Origin: Pseudomonadota bacterium
GTDB lineage: Bacteria > Pseudomonadota > Alphaproteobacteria > Rhizobiales > Xanthobacteraceae
Assembly (NCBI GenBank): GCA_023386885.1
Contig: JAEWIX010000023.1
Span: forward strand, 1-64,000
DNA length: 64,000 nt
Direction: 5' to 3'
Position 1 is the stretch's first letter. The number at the start of each line of letters is the position of its first letter. Below the pieces are notes generated by a model. It was given only the letters and a program-made list of their open reading frames with translations. It was not told the origin of the DNA and ran no database searches. Below are positions 17,363 through 24,889 of the stretch, piece by piece. Both the position numbers and the translations under genes were made by a program.

Positions 17363-17715
17363 GCGCCGGCTTTCTTGGAACCGCGTTGCGCGAGCGCGCT
17401 TGCGATCAAATCGTTGATTTGAGCTTTCCCGCGCGGTGTAATGTGTTCCTCGGACAGGATCACGTCGAACTCCTCTTGTGTGGATGGCTTCGATGAAGCG
17501 GGCAAAAGATCCGAGATCTTGGCGAATTCGAGCGCCTCGGCAAGACTGTACACGTGATGCAAACTTACGTTCTGTCTGCCGCTCTCGATATTGGCCACGG
17601 ATGCGCGAGACATTCTCGCGCGGGCAGCCAGATCAGCCTGGGTGAGATCGAGTATCCTACGCCGCGTGGCAACGGCCCTGCCGAAGGCCCTGTAGATTGA
17701 TTCTTCCGCCATCAT
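17359..17715 (-). CDS. XRE-family transcriptional repressor
   Basis: About 118 residues with a helix-turn-helix near residues 22-60 (LTQADLAARARMSRASVANIE-type Cro/C1 fold) and a C-terminal tail (EEHITPRGKAQINDL) that may be the contact or cleavage site for the adjacent ImmA-like protease. I start at 17715 because the 14 residues preceding it in the open frame are hydrophobic and would lie over promoter-like sequence (TTGACA around 17741-17746 on the minus strand). A palindrome at 17752-17768 lies just upstream and is a likely autoregulatory operator. Confidence 0.82.
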   Translation of the reverse strand: MMAEESIYRAFGRAVATRRRILDLTQADLAARARMSRASVANIESGRQNVSLHHVYSLAEALEFAKISDLLPASSKPSTQEEFDVILSEEHITPRGKAQINDLIASALAQRGSKKAGA

Positions 17716-17751
17716 CTTTGTTTGCCCGAAGCAGACCGGAATGTCAAGAAT

Positions 17752-17768
17752 AAGCACAATATGTGTTT
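17752..17768. promoter_or_regulatory. Palindromic operator candidate for the XRE repressor
   Basis: AAGCACA-ATA-TGTGTTT, a near-perfect 7-bp dyad with one mismatch, about 40 bp ahead of the XRE start and between the two divergent operons. Position and symmetry suit an XRE autorepressor site; binding is not shown. Confidence 0.5.
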
Positions 17769-17779
17769 AATAGAAACAT

Positions 17780-17806
17780 TACTTTGTGTATATTGACAGC
17801 AAAGTA
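17780..17806. promoter_or_regulatory. Second inverted repeat in the divergent promoter region
   Basis: TACTTTG (17780-17786) and CAAAGTA (17800-17806), perfect 7-bp arms around 13 bases that include TTGACA (17793-17798). It could be an operator for the plus-strand DUF2188/CBASS transcript. Confidence 0.4.
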
Positions 17807-17873
17807 TCATTCATGGAATCAATCATGCGCGACGCTCGCGAAGTTCACGGCGGTCCGCAGAGGAGATCAGAAG

Positions 17874-18095
17874 ATGTCGAAGCGAATTCATATCGTGCCG
17901 CACGACGCGGGCTGGGCGACGCGGCGCGAGGGGGCATCGCGGGTTGGATCGATTCACGCAACCCAGGCCGAAGCCACGGAGGCGGCGCGCGGGACCGCGA
18001 TCCGTGAACGGGGCGAAGTCGTCATCCATGGCCGGAGTGGCCGGATAAGGGATGCGAACTCCTACGGCAATGACCCCTTTCCTCCGAAGGGATGA
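17874..18095 (+). CDS. DUF2188 domain protein
   Basis: A 73-residue protein covering one DUF2188 domain (IHIVPHDAGWATRREGASR, then TQAEATEAAR and GEVVIHGRSGRIRDANSYG). The start at 17874 has AGGAG 8-12 bp upstream. Function is unknown; these small proteins are frequent in rhizobial genomes and mobile regions. It is followed within 10 bp by a strong rho-independent terminator, so it is separate from the CBASS operon that starts 78 bp later. Confidence 0.8.
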   Translation: MSKRIHIVPHDAGWATRREGASRVGSIHATQAEATEAARGTAIRERGEVVIHGRSGRIRDANSYGNDPFPPKG

Positions 18096-18104
18096 TTGCA
18101 CGGG

Positions 18105-18130
18105 CCGCGCCATTCGGGCGCGGTTTTTTT
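18105..18130 (+). terminator. Rho-independent terminator after the DUF2188 gene
   Basis: Stem CCGCGCC / GGCGCGG with a 5-base loop (18105-18123) followed by seven T (18124-18130). It separates the DUF2188 gene from the CBASS operon, whose promoter must lie between here and 18174 or depend on read-through. Confidence 0.85.
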
Positions 18131-18173
18131 ATTCGGTGTCGTTCGCGACCCGCTCGTACAAGGAACGTTGACG

Positions 18174-19097
18174 ATGCAGAAGTTGGTCGCTGTAAACGAT
18201 GATGATTTCGATAGACCGAAGGGCATCCAGCGAGCGCGCCGGCTTCCCGACCCCAAACTTGGCGCTCTCTGGGATTCAATCATCCTGAAGGACAGCCTCA
18301 AGGCACAGCTCCTTTCGCAGGCGATGTTGAACTTCGCGGCGCGCGGAAAGATCGACCGAACCGTCATTCCCCTCCACGGCGTGATTCTGCTCGTCGGACC
18401 GCCGGGGACCGGCAAGACCTCGCTAGCTCGCGGATTGGCACACCGCACGGCCGAGTCGTTTCAGGGCGGCGGTTTCCGTCTGCTTGAGGTTGAGCCCCAC
18501 GCGCTGACAGGTTCGGCGATGGGCAAAACACAGCGGGCAGTATCAGAACTGTTTTCGCAGTCGATTGCCGAGTCCGCCGCGGCCGGCCCGACGATCGTGT
18601 TGCTGGACGAGGTCGAAACCTTGGCCGCTGACCGCTCCAAGATGAGTCTTGAAGCCAATCCGATCGATATCCATCGCGCCACCGATGCCGTACTCGTCCA
18701 ACTCGACGTCCTCGCGGAGCGGCATCCGAATTTGCTTTTTCTCGCCACCAGCAATTTTCCCCAAGCCGTCGATGCGGCCTTCACGTCGCGCTGCGATCTT
18801 GTCGTCCATGTGCCTTTGCCGGACCGAGAGGCGTGCCTGCGCATCCTGAAAGATTGTCTGATCGGTCTCGGCAAGACCTACCCCGCAATCGGGAAGTTGC
18901 CGTCCACGGCGGGGTTCGACCGGTGCGCGGCCGAATGCGTTGGCCTCGACGGACGCGCTATCCGCAAGATGGTTGCCAACGCACTCGCCAGTAGTCCGCA
19001 AACCGCGATGAACCCTGAGCGCCTCAAAATCGAGGATCTGCTTGCTGCCGCGAGTGCGGCCAAGGCAGCTCGCATGTCGGGAGGCAAAACGCCATGA
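18174..19097 (+). CDS. cap6: TRIP13/Pch2-like AAA+ ATPase (Cap6) of a type III CBASS system
   Basis: A 307-residue AAA+ ATPase. Walker A is GPPGTGKT (75-82), Walker B is LLDEVET (D145, E146), sensor 1 is ATSNF (N194) and an arginine finger lies in FTSRCD (R206). The fold and operon position identify it as the TRIP13-like remodeller that disassembles HORMA-CD-NTase complexes and keeps the synthase off until infection. The start at 18174 has AAGGA 9 bp upstream. It overlaps the next gene by 4 bases (19094-19097), starting a tightly coupled run of four genes. Confidence 0.85.
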   Translation: MQKLVAVNDDDFDRPKGIQRARRLPDPKLGALWDSIILKDSLKAQLLSQAMLNFAARGKIDRTVIPLHGVILLVGPPGTGKTSLARGLAHRTAESFQGGGFRLLEVEPHALTGSAMGKTQRAVSELFSQSIAESAAAGPTIVLLDEVETLAADRSKMSLEANPIDIHRATDAVLVQLDVLAERHPNLLFLATSNFPQAVDAAFTSRCDLVVHVPLPDREACLRILKDCLIGLGKTYPAIGKLPSTAGFDRCAAECVGLDGRAIRKMVANALASSPQTAMNPERLKIEDLLAAASAAKAARMSGGKTP

Positions 19098-19570
19098 GCA
19101 CTGTCGCCAGCCGCACCTTCAAAAGCACGCCGGAGCGCGACGCGGCGCGTACCTGGACGGCGATGGTCGATCTTCTCACCCAAGGTCAAGCCGGTGACGC
19201 CCGCACCGAACTTCTCGCCGTCGCCGGCGTAGCCGCCAGCGTGATCGCGGATCAGGCTCCGAAACAAGCGGCGATCACTGTGACCTGCGATGGCCCGCGG
19301 ACTCGCATCTATTGCCTCTATGACGATGACGCCGTCGAAGGCTCGGATGCCAATGAGGATCCTCTCGGCTTTGATCCCCTGAAGGGAGATTGGCGGGTTT
19401 CACTTCCTTGTCTTGCGGACGATCTTGCCTGGGTTCAGGGCGCCCTGAAGAAACACAGCACGCGGATTACGGCGCGGGACATCGACGCCGCAGTGCCAAG
19501 TGCGGATGAAGAGGCCGCCGAGAAGTCTCAGGCCCTTGTCTTCGATGTGAAGGGGTTTCTGGGCTCATGA
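19094..19570 (+). CDS. Putative second HORMA-like CBASS protein (Cap8-like)
   Basis: A 158-residue protein between the TRIP13-like ATPase and the HORMA gene, overlapping both by 4 bases. In two-HORMA type III CBASS operons a divergent HORMA-class protein (often called Cap8 or HORMA3) occupies this place. I can see no diagnostic motif: it has a hydrophobic N-terminal helix region, an acidic loop (DDDAVEGSDANED) and an Ala/Glu-rich C-terminal tail. The assignment therefore rests on operon context and size. It may regulate the synthase or link the signal to a target. Confidence 0.6.
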   Translation: MSTVASRTFKSTPERDAARTWTAMVDLLTQGQAGDARTELLAVAGVAASVIADQAPKQAAITVTCDGPRTRIYCLYDDDAVEGSDANEDPLGFDPLKGDWRVSLPCLADDLAWVQGALKKHSTRITARDIDAAVPSADEEAAEKSQALVFDVKGFLGS

Positions 19571-20067
19571 CCAATGTCGTCGTCAACACTTACACCCATT
19601 CGGTCACCTATGTGGCCGACAATATCCTCAAGAGCCTGAAGGACATCATCCGCCTTAGCGGTCTGGATCCGTCGGCATTCGTCGGCGATTGGGAGCTGCA
19701 CATGCGCGGCGTTCAGACGTGGCTGAATACAGGCGATCTCGAAACCGTCGAGCTCGAAATCTACGATCCAAAGACGGATGCGTTGATCTTTCGGTGGGAC
19801 ATCGACATCACCTACGGCTGGTCCGGTGGTGACGGCAATTTCTGGACAGATACCGAGCAGCTCAAATACGCGATCAAAAAGGCCGGCCTGGTCCCGAGCG
19901 AGGCCCGTTATCGTCTCCTTCTGCAAAATAAGCCCGGCAGACCGGATGTAGCCGGTTGGAGTAAGGCGAGTTCTCGCTCGACGGCAGGGATGGTTCGGCA
20001 AAGCCTCGGAACCACCGTGGAGCATAGTGGGCTTGGCGCCAGCACATCTTATCTGAGGAGAGCCTGA
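19567..20067 (+). CDS. cap7: Bacterial HORMA-domain protein (Cap7)
   Basis: A 166-residue protein with the N-terminal block NTYTHSVTYVADNILKSLKDII and LSGLDP, which I recognise from bacterial HORMA proteins of type III CBASS. The C-terminal 30 residues (from about AGMVRQSLGTTVEHSG) form a flexible tail that could be the closure-peptide/safety-belt segment. HORMA proteins bind a peptide of phage origin, close around it, then activate the neighbouring CD-NTase; the TRIP13-like ATPase reverses this. Overlaps upstream by 4 bases and touches the CD-NTase gene by one base (TGATG). Confidence 0.8.
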   Translation: MTNVVVNTYTHSVTYVADNILKSLKDIIRLSGLDPSAFVGDWELHMRGVQTWLNTGDLETVELEIYDPKTDALIFRWDIDITYGWSGGDGNFWTDTEQLKYAIKKAGLVPSEARYRLLLQNKPGRPDVAGWSKASSRSTAGMVRQSLGTTVEHSGLGASTSYLRRA

Positions 20068-20963
20068 TGCTCACAATCGACGAGGCATTCCGCAAGTTCA
20101 AGAGCCGTCTGGAACTGAATGACAAAGAGCAAGCCAACGCGTCGGCGCGGCAGCAGGAGGTTCGCGAATATCTCGACACCAAGTTCAAGATCGATCGGAG
20201 CTTCCTGACTGGTTCATACGCTCGCTGGACCAAGACGAAGCCGCTGAAGGACGTCGATATCTTCTTCGTCCTGAAATCTTCTGAGAATCATTATCGCTCG
20301 AAAGCTCCATCTGTGGTCCTAACTGACTTCTACGACGCCTTAGTCGAGAAATATGGTGACAAGGCCAAGAAGCAGAACCGCTCGATCAACGTCGACTTCG
20401 GCGTGAAGGCGGATGACGACGACAACACCGACTACCGCGTCATCAGCGTGGATGTCGTCCCGGCTTTCGACAAGGACGCCGATTTCGAGATTCCCGACAA
20501 TGATCTCGGCAAGTGGATAAAGACCAACCCGCAGACCCACGCCGAAAAGGCGACCGCAGCGCATCAGGCCTATTCGAGCGAATGGAAGGGCTTGGTGCGG
20601 ATGGTAAAATATTGGAATAACAATCCGAAGCACGGTGAAAAGCCGGTGAAGCCTTCATTCCTCATCGAAGTGATGGCGCTGCAATGCCTCCATGGGGGGT
20701 GGGGTGGCAGCTTCGACCGCGAGATTCAGGGCTTCTTCGCCACGCTTGCTGACCGGATCCTCGACGAGTGGCCCGACCCCGCCGGTCTCGGTCCGGCAAT
20801 CAGCAACGGAATGGATGCGGCGCGCAAAACGCGGGCACGCGATCTTCTTCGTGCGGCCGGGCGCGAGGCCACGCTCGCCATCGATCATGTGCGCCGCGGT
20901 CAGAACGGTGCGGCGCTGCGCGCCTGGCGCACGCTTTTCGGCCCGAAATTTCCGCTGTCCTGA
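20067..20963 (+). CDS. cdn: CD-NTase (cGAS-like cyclic oligonucleotide synthase)
   Basis: A 298-residue nucleotidyltransferase of the pol-beta-like superfamily. The active-site pattern is GSY at residues 49-51, D62-V-D64 (PLKDVDIFFVL) and a third Asp at about 129 (ISVDVVPAF), the expected GS...DxD...D set for metal-dependent synthesis of cyclic di- or trinucleotides. Together with HORMA and TRIP13 genes this is a type III CBASS core, probably of the CdnC or CdnD clade; the nucleotide made cannot be read from sequence. It is the last of four genes with overlapping ends, and the putative effector begins 34 bp downstream. Confidence 0.88.
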   Translation: MLTIDEAFRKFKSRLELNDKEQANASARQQEVREYLDTKFKIDRSFLTGSYARWTKTKPLKDVDIFFVLKSSENHYRSKAPSVVLTDFYDALVEKYGDKAKKQNRSINVDFGVKADDDDNTDYRVISVDVVPAFDKDADFEIPDNDLGKWIKTNPQTHAEKATAAHQAYSSEWKGLVRMVKYWNNNPKHGEKPVKPSFLIEVMALQCLHGGWGGSFDREIQGFFATLADRILDEWPDPAGLGPAISNGMDAARKTRARDLLRAAGREATLAIDHVRRGQNGAALRAWRTLFGPKFPLS

Positions 20964-20997
20964 CGGGCGGCCGCCAATACCATAGCGAGGTTTCTCA

Positions 20998-21722
20998 ATG
21001 TCTGAATGGTCCCTATCCCAGCTTCTGTCCTCGCTGCATGAAGACATTCAGCAGCGCCTGGCAATCGTGCGGAAGACGTTCAATCATCCTGGCACGAAGG
21101 GCGATGCCAGCGAGCACGTCTGGATCAGTATGCTGGAGACGTACTTGCCGAAACGCTATCAGACGGCGAAGGCGCATGTAGTCGACAGCCTCGGAAACTT
21201 CAGCCAGCAGATCGACGTGGCCGTCTTCGATCGACAGTATTCTCCGTTTATCTTTACTTATGAAAATGAGACGATCATCCCAGCTGAAAGCGTCTACGCC
21301 TCTTCGAGGCGAAGCAGACCGCGGACGCGGGTCTGGTGACCTATGCTCAGGAAAAGGTCGCGAGCGTCCGCCGCCTGCACAGGACCAGCCTTCCCATTCC
21401 CTATGCGAAAGGCGTCTATCCGGCCAAAGCGATGATTCCAATTATTGGCGGCCTGCTAACCTTCGAGAGCGAGTGGAGCCCAGCACTGGGGCCGTCGTTC
21501 GATAAGGCACTGGCCGCCAACCTTGGCGACGGTCGACTCGATATCGGTTGCGTGGCATCGCACGGCCATTTCTTCTTCGATCAGTCGGAAGCGCGCTATG
21601 CCTTCGTCAACGAGAACAAGCCTGCAACTGCATTTCTGTTTAAGCTGGTCTCCCAACTGCAGTTCAGCGGCACCGTGCCGATGATCGACGTCGATGCCTA
21701 TGCCAAATGGCTAATCAAATAA
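20998..21722 (+). pseudogene. DUF6602-type putative nuclease effector of CBASS, frameshifted
   Basis: The start (MSEWSLSQLLSSLHEDI) and first 101 residues carry a conserved-looking region: GDASEHVWISMLETYLPKRYQ, then QQIDVAVFDRQYSPFIF. The frame is lost after ESVYA. Restoring one base between 21300 and 21301 gives AVFEAKQTADAGLVTYAQEK and continues to 21722. The Asp of DVAVFD and the restored E-A-K make a plausible PD-(D/E)xK active site, the pattern I associate with DUF6602. The lesion lies exactly at the E-x-K motif. Its position directly after the CD-NTase makes it the natural effector gene, but as written it would give a truncated, inactive product. Confidence 0.65.
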
Positions 21723-21765
21723 CTTGGAGTTCGGCAGACGTGCAGAAGGCTGGCGGGGCTAACCA

Positions 21766-23040
21766 ATGAAGAACATTGTTATCTGTTGCGACGGGACGGG
21801 GAACGAGATCAGTGAAAATATTTCGAACGTGCTCAAATTATATCGGGTTCTCAGGAAGACCGGCAAAACTGAGCCTCTTCAAGTAGTTTTCTACGATCCT
21901 GGTGTTGGGACGCTTGCGCGGCCGAATCCGTGGACAAAGGCCTGGCAGGACGCGATCACCGTCGTCGGCCTCGCGACTGGTTATGGTCTTGATGACAATG
22001 TGCTCGCCGCCTACGAATTCTTGGTCAGCCGATACGAGGAAGGCGACAATATCTTCCTGTTCGGCTTTAGCCGCGGAGCCTATACCGTGCGCGTCTTAGC
22101 GGCTCTCGTCCACAAGATAGGAGTGCTGGCCCCCCAACAAAGAAATCTCGCGGGCGCCGCGCTGACGGCATACAAACAACTCAATGCGGCAGCCGAGAGC
22201 CGGACCTCGGCGTTGCATCAAAGCGTCGCCGTAGATGGCGCTGCCGAACGAGATCCAGAGGGACCGCTAACCCGCGACGACGTTGCATCTCAATTTGCTC
22301 GAATTGCTTCGACGCGATGGGCCACGATCACGTTTGTGGGGGTCTGGGACACGGTTGCGAGTGTTATCGTCCCGCGGCCGGACAGATTTTATACATTCAG
22401 TCTTGAGAAGCTGGCGTATACTCAGCGGAATCCTAGCGTGAAGGTGTTCCGCCAAGCGATTGCGATCGACGAGCGTCGACGAATGTTTCGGCTACATTCT
22501 TGGGACGAGCCCCAGAAGTATATGCACAACCGATTCAGCCTGACGAACAACTCCGAACCACAGGACACCAAACAAGTCTGGTTCACCGGAGTGCATGGCG
22601 ACATCGGCGGCGGATATCCTGAGAAAGAGAGCAGTCTATCGAAATGGCCGCTGATTTGGATGATTGATGAGGCCGGCACGTGTGGTCTTACTGTGGATCC
22701 ACGAGCGGTGAATCAATTGGCCTGGGGGAAGCAGCGAAAAGGCAGCCCGTTTAGTTATGTTGCGCCGGATACGACTAGCGATCTGCATGACTCCATGACC
22801 AATGCTTGGCGCGTCTTGGAGTGGATACCGAAGGCGGACAAATATAAAGAGTGCGGTACGCGCAGGTCGTTTTTTGGACATTACATTCCAGATGCGGAGC
22901 CGCGGTCTATTCCGGAAGGTTCTTTTGTGCACGAGTCGGTTGTTAAGCGGATACAATCTGTCTCGAATTATCGCCCAATCAATATGCCTTCCCGATACCA
23001 AGTCGTCCCAATGCGTCCTGATCCTGCCGAAGTAGTTTGA
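21766..23040 (+). CDS. DUF2235 alpha/beta hydrolase
   Basis: A 424-residue protein with the DUF2235 fold (Tle1-like, phospholipase-type). The N terminus MKNIVICCDGTGNE is family-typical; the nucleophile elbow is G100-F-S102-R-G-A; a likely acidic residue lies in GVWDTVAS (about residue 190) and a likely catalytic His in FTGVHGDIGGGY (about residue 275). No signal peptide. It starts 43 bp after the frameshifted effector and is in the same direction, so it may be a second effector or an unlinked passenger. DUF2235 proteins include lipid hydrolases of type VI secretion; no partner immunity or VgrG gene is nearby. Confidence 0.75.
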   Translation: MKNIVICCDGTGNEISENISNVLKLYRVLRKTGKTEPLQVVFYDPGVGTLARPNPWTKAWQDAITVVGLATGYGLDDNVLAAYEFLVSRYEEGDNIFLFGFSRGAYTVRVLAALVHKIGVLAPQQRNLAGAALTAYKQLNAAAESRTSALHQSVAVDGAAERDPEGPLTRDDVASQFARIASTRWATITFVGVWDTVASVIVPRPDRFYTFSLEKLAYTQRNPSVKVFRQAIAIDERRRMFRLHSWDEPQKYMHNRFSLTNNSEPQDTKQVWFTGVHGDIGGGYPEKESSLSKWPLIWMIDEAGTCGLTVDPRAVNQLAWGKQRKGSPFSYVAPDTTSDLHDSMTNAWRVLEWIPKADKYKECGTRRSFFGHYIPDAEPRSIPEGSFVHESVVKRIQSVSNYRPINMPSRYQVVPMRPDPAEVV

Positions 23041-23064
23041 CGATTTTTGGTGATGCCGAGCCGT

Positions 23065-23188
23065 GTGTGAATGCTGATCGAATTTTGACCCCTCAATTGT
23101 TGGACGCGCGAATCTAAAGTCTTGATTCCATTAGCGTGACAACGGTGACCCCAGCGCCGATCGGCGTCCAAACCCACGCCGAAACACA
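23065..23188 (+). repeat. Island-flanking imperfect direct repeat, right copy
   Basis: About 124 bp beginning GTGTGAATGCTGATCGAA and ending CGCCGAAACACA; same orientation as 9946-10070, with the central part the most divergent. No transposase gene is attached. It sits 24 bp after the DUF2235 stop and about 105 bp before the next gene end. Confidence 0.65.
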
Positions 23189-23293
23189 CGAGCAGATCTC
23201 CGCTTCGTCCGAAACGTCGCGCCGCTGCGGATTGGCGGGGCGGCCACAAGCACAGCGCGACTAAGCGACTTGAATAACGGCTACTAGCGGTGA

Positions 23294-24859
23294 TCACCCG
23301 GCGTTCGAGAACCGCTCGACCAGCAGGAATTTCTGAACCTTGCCGGTTGGTGTGCGGGGCAGGGGATTTTCGTCGAAAAGGATGGTGCGCGGAATCTTGA
23401 AGCCGGCTAGGCGCTCTCGGCAATGAGCTTCGATCGACGTCGCCGTTACGTCACGCTGCGGATCGCGCACGATTAGCGCGGATACGCGTTCGCCCCATAT
23501 GTCGTCCGGCAGACCGAAGACGGCGCAATCGGCGACGCCGGGAAGCGCCAGCAGGATTTCCTCGATCTCCGCTGCGTGCACATTCTGACCGCCGGTGACG
23601 ATCATATCTTTGAGGCGCCCTCTGATGAAGACGAATCCTTCCTCGTCCATCATGCCGAGGTCGCCGGTGTGAACATAGCCACCCCGAAACGTCTCGACCG
23701 ATTTCGCGGGGTTGTCGAAATACTGGGTTACCGTAGCCGGAGAGCGACCGACGATCTCGCCGATTTCACCCGGCTCGGCGAGGCTGCCATCTGGCCGCTC
23801 GATTCGGACGTCAGCGAAGGCCAATGGCGCGCCGATCGAGTCGGGACGAAACGCGCGGTCGTCCGGCGTTGAGACGGTGAGTGCGCCGGTTTCCTGCATT
23901 CCGTAATATTCGTAGATGTTCGGGCAGAGCTGCGCCTGCACCTTTTCGCGCAGCGGCGCGGGAAACATCGAGCCGGCAAAGACGAGGCCGCGAAGCGACG
24001 ACAGATCGCGCGCGTCCACCCCGGGGTCCGCCAGCACCATCGCCGCCATGGTGGCGACAAGGTTGAGAATGGTGGCGCGTTCCTGTTCGACGAGACGCAG
24101 AAACTCTCCCGGATGGAAGTCCATGATTACGTTGCGGGCGCCGAACAATAGTCCCGCGACGATCCAGGCGTAGCCGACGCGGCCGAAGGCTGGAAACACC
24201 GTCATCAACACATCGTGCTGCGTAACATCGAAAGCTTCGAACATCTGCCCGACCGCGGCATTGTTGAGATGCGTCAGCACATAGGATTTGGGCAACCCGG
24301 TGGTACCGGATGTCAGGTTGAAATAGAACGGATCGTGCTCTTCCACCACGACGTCCGGCTCGCGATCCGGTGATCCCGCCAGCAAATCTTCATAAGCGCT
24401 CGCCCAATCCGGCCTGGTGTCGCCGATCGCAATGAATTGCCTGACTTGTGGCAGCTGCGCGCGCACCTGCTCGGCGGCGTTCGCGAAATGCGTATCGAAG
24501 ATCATGCCGGTTGCGCCCATCGCCTGCATCAGCGCAGCGATCTCAGTCGGCGCCAGACGATAGTTGAGCGGGATGCCGACCAGCCCGAGCTTGGCAAGCG
24601 CGAAATAGATTTCGGCCAGTTCGGCGCGATTGCTGCACAGAAAGGCGACGACGTCTGATTTTGCGAAGCCAAGACCGGACAGTCCGTGCGCTAGACGATT
24701 GCAACGCTGGTTGATTTGCCGGAAGCTGAGTCGCCGGCCGGTGCTGACGCAATAGATCGCCTCGCGATCACGAAACCGGCGCGCGGCTGTTGTCAGAATG
24801 CCGCCGACAACCATTTTGCCAAGCGCGCGGTTGCCGACACTCGTTTCGGGTGCAGTCAT
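23294..24859 (-). CDS. Class I adenylate-forming acyl-CoA synthetase (ligase 1)
   Basis: A 521-residue AMP-dependent synthetase that would activate a carboxylic acid with ATP and CoA. Visible motifs: the phosphate loop LTSGTTGLPKS, the YYGMQE (A5) motif, YVHTGDLG (A7), RLKDMIVTGGQN (A8 hinge) and the C-terminal PRTPTGKVQK with the catalytic Lys. The substrate cannot be assigned. It is the distal gene of a minus-strand group with a crotonase and, further upstream, a TetR regulator and a solute-binding protein. The crotonase gene ends 30 bp upstream of its start. Confidence 0.85.
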   Translation of the reverse strand: MTAPETSVGNRALGKMVVGGILTTAARRFRDREAIYCVSTGRRLSFRQINQRCNRLAHGLSGLGFAKSDVVAFLCSNRAELAEIYFALAKLGLVGIPLNYRLAPTEIAALMQAMGATGMIFDTHFANAAEQVRAQLPQVRQFIAIGDTRPDWASAYEDLLAGSPDREPDVVVEEHDPFYFNLTSGTTGLPKSYVLTHLNNAAVGQMFEAFDVTQHDVLMTVFPAFGRVGYAWIVAGLLFGARNVIMDFHPGEFLRLVEQERATILNLVATMAAMVLADPGVDARDLSSLRGLVFAGSMFPAPLREKVQAQLCPNIYEYYGMQETGALTVSTPDDRAFRPDSIGAPLAFADVRIERPDGSLAEPGEIGEIVGRSPATVTQYFDNPAKSVETFRGGYVHTGDLGMMDEEGFVFIRGRLKDMIVTGGQNVHAAEIEEILLALPGVADCAVFGLPDDIWGERVSALIVRDPQRDVTATSIEAHCRERLAGFKIPRTILFDENPLPRTPTGKVQKFLLVERFSNAG

Positions 24860-24889
24860 CGTTTCCTCCTGATGTCTTTTATTTATTGC

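Noticed and set aside
16841..17715. Prophage immunity region (cI-like repressor plus ImmA)
   Set aside because: XRE-ImmA pairs occur in prophages and ICEs, but no integrase, structural or conjugation genes are near; the partner gene is an exonuclease, so a phage lysogeny switch is less likely.
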